Notes: generated from the sequence alone by a model not told the origin. A stretch of DNA of 64,000 bases from Symbiodinium sp. CCMP2592 (GCA_905221615.1 CAJNDT010000594.1:113779-177778); one strand, 5' to 3'. Shown: positions 9,868-19,469, numbered from the stretch's first letter. Numbers and translations: made by a program.

Positions 9868-11352
9868 CAGAGGCTTCGTTCGGCTGCTCCATGCGCCTCG
9901 ACCTCCGGATCCCCTCCGCAACCTCCAAAGTCTCACGCTCCACCTGTCGGTACCGGGTCTAGTGTTAGTGAAGCATCCTGGACTCACCTCGAGGCCTCAG
10001 ATCCTCCAACAGAGCGCCTGTTGTCAGCCAACTTCACCGGTGTCAGACCCTCGCGTGGACCAACTGATTGAGGTAGTTCAGCAGTTAGTTCAACAGGTCG
10101 GTCAAAATGCTACGGGTACTGGTGAGACTCATGATGATGAAGTTGAAGAGCAAGAAGCTGTCAAAGAGCTTAGGGAAAAGGACATTGTCGATCAGAGAGC
10201 TCTCCTGCATCTCAAGCTTGAACCTGTTCCTTCAGATGCGGCAAGTTTCCGAACTTGGAAGAACGGTTTCAAGGTGCAGTCAAGGTCTTGTGTTGGCATG
10301 GATTTCTAGAGGTTTTGATGCTGAGAGAGCTGACTTGCAAGATTCGGAGCTCCTCCCTCGTCTTGATGCATGGATAGCGAGTGAGCTGTCTTCAGGGCGC
10401 GTGTTGAAGCAATCCTCCGAACTTGAACAAGATATCACTGCCTACAGGACAGTCGCCCAAAGGTCGAGTGAGGCTTTCCATTATCGCGAGGCATTACGAC
10501 TTAGATCGGGTAAGAGGCTCTGTTCTGACTGCATCAACCTTGTTTCAGATTGAGCCTGGCGGAAGTTCCATAAAGGACTTAAGGGACTTTGTGAATCGCA
10601 TTCGTTTTGGTTTCGGTGCAATTCCGGTTGGGCAGCGGCCTGATGATCGCCTCACCGGAGACTGGCTCTTCCATCGGGTTAAACACATTCGCAAGCTTGA
10701 GCGCGTTATTGAGGACATCAGGGAATCCGGGGCAACTTCGTATAGGCGTGAGTGGTCTTATCTTTGGGACAAGATCCAGGATCTGATCGTTCAGGATCGC
10801 GAAGATTCTAATGCGCAGTCTGTGTTGAAGCCCTTGCCGTCAGCCACACCTGCTCCGAAAACGAAAGCTGTTCCTGCTGTAGATGGAGGGAATGGGAAGA
10901 CGAAGGCTACGCCTCCTGGTGCACCTCGCCTAAGAGTGCTCCTTCTAAGGATTCTAAGGCTGATCCTCCTCCTCCTCCTCCTCCTCCTCCTCCAATCGCT
11001 CCTGGTGCCCCAGCGCCCAATGCAAATGCAAAAGCAAAATCAAAGGCTAAGGCTAAGGCAAAAGCCATGACTGATGCAGAGAAAGCCAAGACTCCTTGCA
11101 TTTTCTTCCAGATGCCGTCGGGTTGCCTTCATGGGGATAATTGTAAGTTCAGTCACAAAGCTGCTGCGCCGAAGCCGAAAGCTAAAGCCAAGGATGGAGC
11201 CAAGAGCAAACCTGGAGCAGTAGCAAAGGCTGTCGTTGCACTTGTAGCTGCCTCTAGTTTGTGCACTCCCGTTATTTCTGCTGGTCCGTCTTATGCTGTC
11301 GAATGGGCTGCTGACACTGCAGCTGGTCGTCACTTAGGCAAAGGCTTTTTTT
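9153..11352 (+). pseudogene. Copia Gag, frameshifted, with CCCH zinc finger
   Basis: The start at 9,153 (MSQSQSTP) is the first Met followed by a long Gag-like frame. A Ser/Pro-rich head is followed by coiled-coil-prone segments (QLTQAQADLSRLEAEL; VDQLIEVVQQLVQQ) and an alpha-helical core. The frame changes near 9,635, again around the AG array at 9,823-9,867, and again near 10,290-10,550, so no intact protein remains. Near 10,960 a CTC array lies in an Ala/Pro/Lys linker. The nucleocapsid part (11,097-11,156) is a canonical C-X8-C-X5-C-X3-H finger instead of the usual CCHC knuckle. It would bind RNA of the element. A run of seven T (11,346-11,352) shifts the frame at the protease. Confidence 0.7.
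9823..9867. repeat. (AG)n microsatellite inside gag
   Basis: About twenty AG units interrupt the Gag coiled-coil region. They would add an Arg-Glu repeat in frame. The expansion probably arose after insertion and contributes to the broken frame. Confidence 0.9.
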
Positions 11353-11682
11353 GATCAAGGGATTCCTCGTGACGCCTTCGACCACTACTTAGGTGCGTCT
11401 AGGTCCTCTCGGTCTCCTGTGACTTTTCACACCGGCGGTGGTCCCCAACCTGGTGTGCAGACCCTTGAGAGCGAGGGTTCGGCTGCTGTCCCAAGCACCA
11501 TCCGATGCTCAGATACCCATCCTGCTGAGATCAGAGCCCGGCAAATCTTGAGTTCTGCCGGCAACATCAGCTGCCGCGCGGTTCGCAACTTGTTTGGCCT
11601 TGTTGATAAGGAACCTGCCGCTAGAGGCGATCATGGGGAATCGTTTTCGACTGGACTGTACCGTTTGGGTGGAGCTTTTTGA
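11280..11682 (+). pseudogene. Copia aspartic protease, frameshifted
   Basis: The sequence EWAADTAAGRHLG holds the protease active site as DTAAG, with Asp codon 11,313-11,315. The first frame stops after a T7 run at 11,346-11,352. A one-base correction would continue it into a frame that includes the FHTGGGPQPG segment seen in related elements. Later homology fades, so a further frameshift is likely. The protease normally matures Gag-Pol. Confidence 0.55.
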
Positions 11683-11709
11683 CTTAGGACTTCAGCCGAT
11701 CAGTTTCCT

Positions 11710-12117
11710 TTGGTCACCAAAGCTCTCAACAAGTTTGCATGTTCGAAGCTTCCTGGGTTCGGATACACAACCCTTTGCATTTTCAGCAATGTCACAACAG
11801 GTCCCCGCCGAGATTTCCACAACGCCAATCTTGACAATGCCGTCATCTCTTTGGGTGGTTTTTCAGGAGGAGGCGTATGGATTGAGGATTCAGGGGGGAC
11901 AACTCCTTGTCCTGGTGATCCCGCCAAGCTTGGAAAGGTTCTTAGTTTCAAAAACGGCATTGTCCGATTCAGAGCTAAGAGCTTCACTTACGCCACTATG
12001 CCACGGAAAGGTGGCCGCCCGAAGGGCATGATGCTAGTTCCTCTGCTGAAGGTTCGGGTGAGATTGCCCAGGATGATGGCGCAGAGGATAAGGTTCCAGC
12101 AAGAATTCGGGAGCTGA
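11710..12117 (+). CDS. Possible double-stranded beta-helix (2OG-dioxygenase-like) domain
   Basis: Between protease and integrase there is a frame with GPRRDFHN, then SLGGFSGGGVWIED and a distal segment VRFRAKSFTYATMPRKGG. This order matches the layout of TET/JBP-type 2OG-Fe(II) oxygenases: an HxD motif, a GxFxGG turn, then a distal His before a Pro/Gly-rich strand. In this copy the first His appears to be Arg and the distal His appears to be Tyr, so metal binding is doubtful. The frame has no credible start of its own and would be part of the polyprotein. This is inference from pattern only; a structural role in Pol is an alternative. Confidence 0.4.
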   Translation: MVTKALNKFACSKLPGFGYTTLCIFSNVTTGPRRDFHNANLDNAVISLGGFSGGGVWIEDSGGTTPCPGDPAKLGKVLSFKNGIVRFRAKSFTYATMPRKGGRPKGMMLVPLLKVRVRLPRMMAQRIRFQQEFGS

Positions 12118-12128
12118 GAGAGCAAGCG

Positions 12129-13058
12129 ATGTCGCTTGAGCATAGGCTGTTCCACTTCCCAAAGAACCCTTTCTGTGACACTTGCAATCAGGCTCGCATG
12201 CTTCAAGACGTGTGCGCAGAAAGCCTCGTGATTCTGAAGAAGAACCTGATCCTTTTGAAGCTTCAGACTTCGGAGAAGTCATCGCCGCTGATCACATTCA
12301 CGTGTTTAGATCGCCGGGCGACTCCGATGCTCCGGATAAGTCTTATGTTGTGTTGTGCTTTGTGCTTGAGGGATAAGTACACTGGTCTGTTCGCAGCATT
12401 CCCTGGAAATGATCGCTCAACCAGCGCCGTTGTGTCTGCGTTGAGGAAGTTTGTTGGACGTAGAACTTGCTCCAAACCTGTGACTTTGGTGTCTGACGCA
12501 GCAGATGAGTTCGAGGCCGCACCAGAAGAAATGGGATGGATTTCTTCCCCCTTCTTGCCTAATCGTTTTCCTCACAACGCTCAACTCGAGCGGGAAATCA
12601 GGACCTTTCAAGAGGGTGTGAGATCATCGTTCCTTGAAGCCGGTTTTTCGATCCGTCCTGAGTTGTGGCCTGCTGCTTGTCGCTATGGTGCCACGGCTTT
12701 GAATCTGACTTTGCATTCGCCGCAAGATGAATCACTCAGTAGATGGGATTTCAACATTGAGGATTCGGGCAGAGATGAAGTCTGCATCAGAAAGCTGATT
12801 CTCGGCCAACTTGTGTTTTGCAGGCATAAACAAGAGAGTAAGTTCGGCCCCAACGCAGCTCCGGGATTGTTCGCTGGATTGCGATTGGAGCCGGGTGGCA
12901 TTTGCCGTGCTGTGACCCTTGTACTTGATCTTGAAAAGCTTCGTTCCAAGTACGGCGCTTGGACAGAGCCAATCAGTGTTCCGGAAGCTGAACTATACGT
13001 TCGATCCGGGGATCCTGTGTTTCCTCTTCGCAACGACGCTGTGAGCACGCCCTGTTGA
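12129..13058 (+). pseudogene. Copia integrase, frameshifted
   Basis: An N-terminal segment HRLFHFPKNPFCDTCNQARM resembles the zinc-binding/GAG-pre-integrase end. The catalytic triad is visible over two frames: Asp in AADHIHVF (codon 12,290, offset frame, 12,182-12,376), Asp in LVSDAADEF (codon 12,495) and Glu in NAQLEREIR (codon 12,588) in the main frame. Two compensating frameshifts near 12,190 and 12,370 therefore break the core. The C-terminal part (about 12,720-13,050) looks like the beta-rich tail region with FGPNAAPGLFAG and GGICRAV. Integrase inserts the cDNA and would generate the 5-bp duplication seen outside. Confidence 0.75.
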
Positions 13059-13316
13059 CGTTTGCCGATGATGGCGACGTACCTGCGCAGGACCCTCTTC
13101 CGATTCCTTTCACGCCTCATGTATTTACCGAGCAGGGCGAGAGGAAGAAGCTTCGTAGGATCTACATCACGTATGCTAGGTTTCGCAAGATAGGCCCAAC
13201 ACCTGGGCCCACCTGGGTGCTATGCTTGCGATAACGACAAGAGCAATCACAACGCTGAGTGCATTGCAAGGTTTGAGAAAGCTTTTGGCAAAGAGACTAA
13301 AGTCCCTGAGACTCCT

Positions 13317-14060
13317 GTGCCCAAAGAGTTTTTGTCGTATGAAGATCTTCAGCTGCCTAGACCTCCTCCCCGTCCTGAAGGAGATCATCTCTCTGATTTT
13401 GAGCCGTCAGAAGCGGGTCCCGAAGACCCTCCAGCGATCCCTGCAGTTTTCCGACATCAGAAGCCTGGCGCCCTTGTGTTGTTCGAGATTGTGTCCCACT
13501 CACGATCCAATCTTATCAACATTGCCAAAGAGTCAGGCGTTCAGGTGATATCGATACCATGTGATCAAGTTGATTTGTCTGATCCTTGATCATTGACCAG
13601 CTCATTGGTCAGGTGTCTGCGGTTCCGGGTTGCAGTCTGTGCGGGTCTCTTATTGGAGACGGATGGGGAATCAGGTAATCCGGCTATGTTCAATGGAAGG
13701 CGCAGCGGACTTTGTTGGGCTTCCTTCAGGTTGCTTCGGTTGTCGTCTCAAACGGCGGCGAGATTTCTCTCGAATGGCCACAGGACTCTTCTTGCTGGTT
13801 GCCTCCCGAGGTTCAAGCCTTCGAGGATCAGTTCAGTCTTCGTAGGGTTTCGTTCAAGGGCTGCGCTCTAGGTATGGTTTCGACGTCCGGAGCTCCATTT
13901 GATGCCCCGTGGCAAACCATAACATCGAGCAATCGTACGATTGAGAATTTCAGGCCTTTCAGATGCATGCATGCTCCAAATGTCAAGCATTGCTCATCGA
14001 GTTCGCTTTGGCCGCGCGTAGCTTTCTATCCTGAGGCATTCTACAATGATTCTACAAAGT
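13317..14060 (+). pseudogene. Extra domain between integrase and reverse transcriptase
   Basis: Roughly 740 bp code, over several frames, for a globular region not needed in ordinary Copia elements. One piece reads GALVLFEIVSHSRSNL, like the first strand and helix of a Rossmann-type fold. Another (13,712-14,030) has GGEISLEWPQDSSCW, then FKGCALGM, PWQT and a Cys/His set (C-M-H, H-C) ending near FYPEAFY. From memory such an EWP...GCA...C-x-H segment recurs in dinoflagellate Copia polyproteins, but I could not check. The frame is broken near 13,590 and 13,700. Function is unknown. Confidence 0.45.
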
Positions 14061-15588
14061 GCTGCTCATGTCATTGTTCCCTTTTGCCGAAGCGTTTCAA
14101 ACGCCTGCGCTCCCGTGCGTTCCTTCCTTACCGCAAATCCATCGTGAAAAGGATTCCAAGCCCAAAGTTCCTCTTGATGTTCTTATGCACGAGTCTGGGA
14201 TGAAAGAGGTTAAACTTCCGGGTTTGGTTCACCGTCTTCTCGATAGAAAAGAATGGTCGGGACAACCAGGGCTTTATGAGGCAATCAAGAAAGAGAAAGA
14301 CGGTCTTGTCGGTGTTGGCACTTGGCTAGAAGAAGAGATAGTGCCGAAAAAGGATGTTCTTGCATGGGCCACTAGGACTTCTAATGTGATCCATTTCGGA
14401 AACTTGATGGTCATTTTATCCGTTAAAGGGTCTGAGCAGAGTCCAGATCAGTGGCGACTCAAAGCAAGAATCGTTTTTCGAGGTGATGACATCCGGGACC
14501 AATCGGGCATGTCTGCTGTCTTTGAAGAACTCTTCGCATCATCTCCATCCTCTCTGGAGGGATTGAACACAGCAGTAGCGTTTGGTTTGCTGGAATCACA
14601 CGGTGTGACGACCAGCGATGCTGTGCGAGCCTATACCCAGGCCAAGCTCAAAACTAAACATCGCACTTACGTCCTCCTACCTCCCGAGTTAGTCCCACCT
14701 GACAAGAAGCACATCTTCCAACCCTGCGCGCTTCTCCACAAAGCGCTTTACGGGCATCCAGAAAGCTCTGCTTATTGGCAGCAGCATCTTGACGAGATAC
14801 TGTTGAAATTAGGTGGAGTAGAATTCCCGAATCTCCCTTCGGTTTACTTCCTTAAGTCCCTAGGATTAGACTTATGCGTCTACGTAGACGATTTGACGTT
14901 GTCTGGACGTCGGTCACTGCATGATGGCTTCTGGCGCTCCCTCTCAAAGGAGGTTGAGCTCGAGCCGTTTGCAGCTTTGTCTAGAGTCCTTGGAAGGTGC
15001 CACAGATTCGTCTGCTGTCAACAAAAGAAAGCACTAGCCCTTGAATCCGCGGATTTCGCGAAACAGAGCGTCCAATTGTACGAGACAGTGTCTTCGCTAA
15101 CGGTTAAACCCCAGCTTACTCCTCATCTCGACATCAGCACTGTCCCTGCAGCGGACGACGATTGTCGCGGCCAATTCACCGAAGCCGCAGCTAGAATCTT
15201 GATGAAGGTGTTGTGGCTGGCAAGGTTAAGTCGTCCCGACTTGATCGTGGCAGTCACAACTCTAGCATCACACGTCTGCAGCTGGAGCAAGAATGATGAC
15301 CGTCGGGTTCATCGGCTTATTGGTTACATTCTGCATTCTGTGGATTACGCAATGATCGTGTGCATCAACGATCCTCCTTCCGAGTTGCGGTTGTCACTGT
15401 ACTGTGATTCGGATTTTGCTGGTTCCCGTTACGTCTTGGCCGTTGAAGGTCCGCGCCAGAAAGTTGTGTCACGGTCCAGTACCGAGGCCGAGTTTGTCTC
15501 GTTGAGCGGGGCTCTCTTTTCCGACGCTGTTCCGATGCTCGAGGTATGGCAATCATTGATCCTTGAGATCAAGCTTCATGTCTATGAG
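14059..15588 (+). CDS. Copia reverse transcriptase and N-terminal part of RNase H
   Basis: The frame stays open over 500 codons. RT motifs of the RVT_2 type are present: motif A SDAVRAYTQA (Asp codon 14,617), ALYGHPESS, and the catalytic YVDD at 14,881-14,892. RNase H follows with YCDSDFAGS (about 15,400) and VSRSSTEAEFVSLSGAL (about 15,470-15,510), carrying the Asp and Glu of the active site. The last native codons read LHVYE; after 15,588 the sequence is the nested DNA transposon, and the frame ends inside it at 15,615. The rest of RNase H resumes at 16,802. The first Met is arbitrary because the polyprotein should read in from upstream. Confidence 0.88.
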
Positions 15589-15679
15589 TTGGGGTGTGCC
15601 CCAGACACGTTTTGAGGGCCACTCTATACTCCAGAAACGCTACAGGTATGTAACATGTGTAGGCAGCAGACAGAGGCGC

Positions 15680-15860
15680 CGGTTCCACAAGCATTGGCCC
15701 CTCCAGAAGCACATGTTCCACAAGCAGTGGCCCCTCCAGAGGCAGATGTTCCACAAGTGTTGCCCTCCACCGAAAGCAGATGTTCCACATGCATGCGTGG
15801 TGCTCGAAGAAGCCAAATGTTCCACATGTTATGCCCCATCAAGAAGCATGTGCTCCACAT
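15680..15860. repeat. GTTCCACA-type minisatellite inside the DNA transposon
   Basis: Imperfect units of about 36 bp share TGTTCCACAAGCAGTGGCCC or close variants. They lie in the left half of the nested transposon. Open frames here only reflect the repeat. Confidence 0.7.
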
Positions 15861-16239
15861 GCGTTGTGTTCCAAAAAAGCCACAAACCGTCTACTCCACA
15901 ACTATTGCTTCCACCCACAGACCCAAATGCCCCCTAGTTTGCAGCATATCTTCCGTCTTACGTCTCATACTTCTCTTACTTACCTCCCCAACCCCCAAGC
16001 TTTGCTGGCATTGCTAAGCATCTGCTGGTGGACCGGGTACCCAAGCCATAAGTTTGAACTCTCCAACTTAGGTTTCCTGGAACCTCTTCTCAGTTGCATG
16101 CGCTGCGGAACATTTGCGGAACCAGCTATGGAACCTTAGGCGGTGTTGCCATGGGAATTTGGTAGAATCTTGCGCACGGCGGCTTAAGAATATAGAAGTG
16201 ACATGTTTCCAGGCCAACTTTCGCAACTTCTTCCTAATA

Positions 16240-16500
16240 CACACAAGTTGTTCCGCAAATTGTTCCGCACATAGACCAAGGTGTTCCGCAAATTGTTCCG
16301 CACATTGTTCCGCAAAAGTTCCACACATACGCCAGAATGTTCCGCAAGATGTTCCGCACATAGACCAAGATGCTCCGCAAGATGTTCAGAGCATTGTTCC
16401 AACACACACGCCCACACACACTTGTTCCACATGAGTTCCGCACTATGTTCCGCACACACACACAGGCGGGTTCCACAACTTGTTCCGCACACTTTGTTTG
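16240..16500. repeat. TTCCGCA-type minisatellite inside the DNA transposon
   Basis: Short units such as GTTCCGCAAATT and GTTCCGCACATAG recur more than ten times. Cys/Ser- or Asn/Thr-rich frames on both strands come from the repeat and are not genes. Confidence 0.8.
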
Positions 16501-16801
16501 GTGTTGGCCTTGCATGAACGTGATAGTAGGGCAACGTCACAGCTTGCGTCAACATTGACTCCTTCGGGCAAGGACGCTCAAGCTGTTGACTGTCAGAGAA
16601 GATGCGTTTGTATCTGGAAGGCAAAGCGTTTGAGCACAGAAACTCAAGCGTTTCAGCGTGGAACTTCAAGCCTTTGAGCGTGGAATCTTGAGCCGTCTGG
16701 TGTGGAACTTCAAGCCTTGGAATGTGGAAGAATGGGCTCGGGTCCACTGGCATGGGGGGCCCAAACCGGAGTTTAAAAAACATGTCGAGGGCACGCCCCA
16801 A

Positions 16802-17063
16802 TCTATGAGGATAACCAGGCGTGTATCGCCATTGTCCGCAAAGGATTCTCTGCCAAGCTCAGACATCTGGCCAAAACTCACCGTGTTAACGTAGCCGCTA
16901 ATTGCGAACTCGTTATAACCTCAACCCAAGCATCCTGCTTTCTTACATCAACACTGACAGTCAGCGAGGCGATCCTTTGACAAAGGTCTTGCCTCTTCAG
17001 AAGTGGGCTCGAGCACTTGAGTTGCTTTCCATTGCCACTGTGCGTCTGCCTGATGTTGATTAG
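16802..17063 (+). pseudogene. Copia RNase H, C-terminal remainder
   Basis: The sequence resumes with EDNQACIAIVRKG, SAKLRHLAKTHRVNVA and then, after a frameshift near 16,920, YINTDSQRGDPLTKVLP and QKWARAL, ending at a TAG at 17,061-17,063. These are the standard closing motifs of Copia RNase H and place the true Pol terminus here, 1.4 kb beyond the apparent stop in the nested transposon. Confidence 0.85.
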
Positions 17064-17383
17064 GTTCGGTTGGTTGGGGTTTCGCTTTCAGTTGAGCTGG
17101 ATTGCGATATGCGCATCATCAAACGTTGTGCAAGTGATTCAAACTCGAGGAGCTAAGCTTCGCATCGTTATGGCACTTTGCTGAGCATTGCGCCTGAAGA
17201 TGTCGTGACGACTTCTTCGTACGTGTGAGCCTCAACCTGTTAGGCTGCTCCATGCCCCACGGGAAGAGGGAAGCACGAGGAATCTACGGTAGGTTACCAA
17301 CATTGCTTCCTCGAGTTCAAAATTAAGTTGGAGACTGATCACCTCCATCATGCATTGTATAGTCATTTCAGCCTCTACAATTC

Positions 17384-17393
17384 AGAAGGGGGG
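17384..17393 (+). promoter_or_regulatory. Polypurine tract
   Basis: AGAAGGGGGG directly precedes the 3' LTR start AGTTGAAG. A purine run at this position primes second-strand synthesis in LTR retroelements. Confidence 0.8.
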
Positions 17394-17604
17394 AGTTGAA
17401 GAATCTCGAAGATCCTCCATGTAAAGATTGTCTGATTGTGTAGGGCATGACGTCATCGCCAACGACTTTGGCTCAAGCATGAAAAAGGACGGCGCTGGGC
17501 CTCGTTCTTGCGTTCAGGGCCGGGTTTCCTTTTGTGGTTTCCCTTCCCTTCCTCTTCGTTCTTACCCTAACATAGCGTTGTCTCTGTTTGGGGTCACAAT
17601 AACT
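17394..17604 (+). repeat. 3' LTR
   Basis: The direct repeat of 5,429-5,639, 211 bp with AGTT/AACT ends. It includes TGACGTCA at 17,448-17,455 and, downstream, TTTGGCTCAAG, an 11-base match to the 3' part of the dinoflagellate spliced leader. Confidence 0.9.
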
Positions 17605-17609
17605 GTTAT
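17605..17609. other. Target site duplication, right copy (GTTAT)
   Basis: GTTAT follows the 3' LTR and pairs with 5,424-5,428. Confidence 0.8.
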
Positions 17610-18478
17610 CCTCGAAACCTACCCTAAGGCATATAGTATATACTTGAGCCCTAAAGCTACTATACAGGAACCTATTCAAGGCCCAAGTATAAATATACTG
17701 CATAGGTACTTGACCCCCTAGGTCTTATTTGGGCTGGTACCAACTAATACCAACTACATCTACCCCCCCCAAACCGATGCAGGATTCCGCGGCGCAGGAA
17801 GCACTGGATCGGGTCAAGCAGTTGGAGGTGCTCTCTGCCAATAAGGAAGATTCTTTGGGGCTTTGGTGTTTGAGGGGGCTGATAGGGCTTGTAGATCACA
17901 GGAAGGAAGGTGTAGTTCAAAAAAGCAGGCTTCCATTGCAACATCTCCGTAGATGCATGGGATGTTTTCCCCCTAAGCCCAAAACCCTAAGGACCTTGAG
18001 AAGCCTGACCCGACAGGCGATTCTGGTGCCTGGTGGGTCTCAGGGCAGTGAAAAGGCTGGGAAATCTCAGGTGGAGGCTGGGCAGTCGAGTTTCGATTGG
18101 GGTTGGTACTGCAAACCTGGAGAAACCAGTACTTCTGACCAGGATTCCCATGTGCCAGCTGATCGACCGCAGACACCCGTGTCTCTTCAAGACGGGGGTT
18201 TACTTGGGGTTGAGGTGTTCTTGCTTTCCTCGGGCTGTGCACTCTTTTGGGCACTTAAACCCCCTTGGCTTAAAAACCGTGGCGCGCCCAAAACTCGAAG
18301 CCCTTGGGTCGCAATGGTGCCTTTAGGGTTTGGGGCTCAGTCCGGGTTCAAAAGGGTAAAAAGGGACCATGAATCTTGGACTTGTTGGAGAAGTTAAGCT
18401 TCAACTAAGGTTACTTAAGAAAGGTTCTCTGAGACCCTGCTCGGCACCCTAAACCCCGAACCACAAAGGTTTTGGCGG
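17610..18478 (+). other. Unassigned stretch with degenerate telomere-like motifs; possible upstream exon
   Basis: A frame from about 17,777 (MQDSAAQEALDRVKQLEVLS) is helix-prone and could be an exon of the TIR-like gene that follows. Much of the rest contains scattered CCCTAA and AAACCC motifs. I cannot define splice sites with confidence. Confidence 0.3.
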
Positions 18479-19276
18479 TTGTTCTGCAGGACCTCACACC
18501 CACACCATCGCAGAGGAGTCACCTTCTGGTGTCTGGCCGGTTCAACAGCAGTCAAAAGATGCGGCGCTTGGTCGTGTTTAGGGGTTTTAGGTGGTTTGGG
18601 AGTTCTTCCAGGATACTTCATGCGCTTGTGGGGTTCATGGGTTAGAATGCGTGCGTGTCAAGGTTCCTTCATATTCCCCAAATCTGAAACCCTGTGGTAC
18701 CTTGACATGAATGTACCTTCCCTTATTGGGCTTAAGGGGGTGCTGTGCATGAATCTTCTTCAGAGGGTAGAGGGGCCAACCCCTTGCAAATCCCAGAAGC
18801 CTAGGAAGCCCAGGTACATGAAGCGGGTCAAGGAGTTGCTGGATTCCAAAGGGGTGCCCACCTTCATGGTCGATGCAGGAGGAGCTGGCGGCACGTTTGG
18901 GGATAAAACTGCTCTGGGCCTTTATCGTGCCAAGGCGTTGCTGGCTTTCTGCACAGAGGACTATGGGGCAAAGACGGGAGCGCAATACGAGACGTACGTT
19001 GAGCTCAGGTACGCGCACCAGAAGCAGCTGCGCATTATTCCCATTCGGCTCTGCGAAACCTACCCCCCACAGCCAGGGGATGAAGAGGGTAGGGCTCAGA
19101 ATGAGCTGGTGCTGCAGACCGATCTTGTCCGCATCGAGGATGTGGGCATGCAAGACCCCGACCGGGTAGCCCAGGAGATTTGGGATGTCTTCGCTCCCGA
19201 GGTGCCATACTATTGTGGGGTCTCAAAGCCATTAGTCACTAGGTTACCCGTTAAGGTGCAACCTCCGATGCCCTAA
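18479..19276 (+). CDS. TIR-domain-like protein 1
   Basis: The C-terminal 150 residues (from about 18,811) resemble a TIR fold. RVKELLDSKGVPTFMVDAG fits the first helix and second strand, GLYRAKALLAFCTEDYG the third strand, YETYVELRYA the helix that bears the catalytic Glu in NADase TIRs (codon 19,001-19,003), and LRIIPIRLCETYPP the fourth strand. TIR domains act in protein-protein signalling or as NAD hydrolases. The first strand (FISY-like) is not in this frame and may lie in an upstream exon; the 5' part of the frame is Cys/Arg-rich and probably not real protein. A splice acceptor such as AAGCCCAG at about 18,812 is possible. The product ends at a TAA at 19,274. Family placement is by pattern only. 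Confidence 0.6.
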   Translation: MFCRTSHPHHRRGVTFWCLAGSTAVKRCGAWSCLGVLGGLGVLPGYFMRLWGSWVRMRACQGSFIFPKSETLWYLDMNVPSLIGLKGVLCMNLLQRVEGPTPCKSQKPRKPRYMKRVKELLDSKGVPTFMVDAGGAGGTFGDKTALGLYRAKALLAFCTEDYGAKTGAQYETYVELRYAHQKQLRIIPIRLCETYPPQPGDEEGRAQNELVLQTDLVRIEDVGMQDPDRVAQEIWDVFAPEVPYYCGVSKPLVTRLPVKVQPPMP

Positions 19277-19469
19277 ATACTTCAACGACAACAAGCCTCC
19301 CTTGAGGTTTCCGTACGCGCTGATCTGGAAGAGAAGGCACTCAGGGATCCGACGGTCGAGGTCTTGGGAGGCTTGGAGTCGATCGGTGTTTCGGGTTTCG
19401 GTGTAGGACCTCTAGGGCGGCCACTTCGAGTGAATTCCAGAATCGACTACGCGGATTCGTTTATCCATG

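Larger units (their letters stand above)
15589..16801. mobile_element. Non-autonomous DNA transposon nested in RNase H
   Basis: The 1,213-bp insert begins TTGGGGTGTGCC and ends GGCACGCCCCAA. The terminal inverted repeats extend about 25 bp with 21 matches. It is flanked by an 8-bp duplication TCTATGAG (15,581-15,588 and 16,802-16,809). Removing the insert and one TCTATGAG rejoins the RNase H coding sequence exactly at LHVY/EDNQA, which is strong proof of the boundaries. Eight-base duplications fit hAT- or P-like transposases. No transposase is encoded. The interior is two minisatellites: GTTCCACA-type units (15,680-15,840) and TTCCGCA-type units (16,230-16,500). Confidence 0.85.
5429..17604 (+). 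mobile_element. Complete Copia-type LTR retrotransposon with extra ORFs and nested insertions
   Basis: A 12.2-kb element bounded by 211-bp direct LTRs that begin AGTT and end AACT, flanked by GTTAT duplications. Internal order is primer-binding site, ORF1 (HAD-like), Gag with CCCH finger, protease, a possible double-stranded beta-helix domain, integrase, a spacer domain, reverse transcriptase, RNase H and polypurine tract. Integrase before RT, together with the YVDD RT and the SSTEAE RNase H motif, is the Copia arrangement. By eye the two LTRs differ at nine positions, about 4%, so the insertion is not brand new. Gag, protease, integrase and RNase H carry frameshifts, and at least one younger transposon interrupts it, so it is non-autonomous now. 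Confidence 0.9.
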
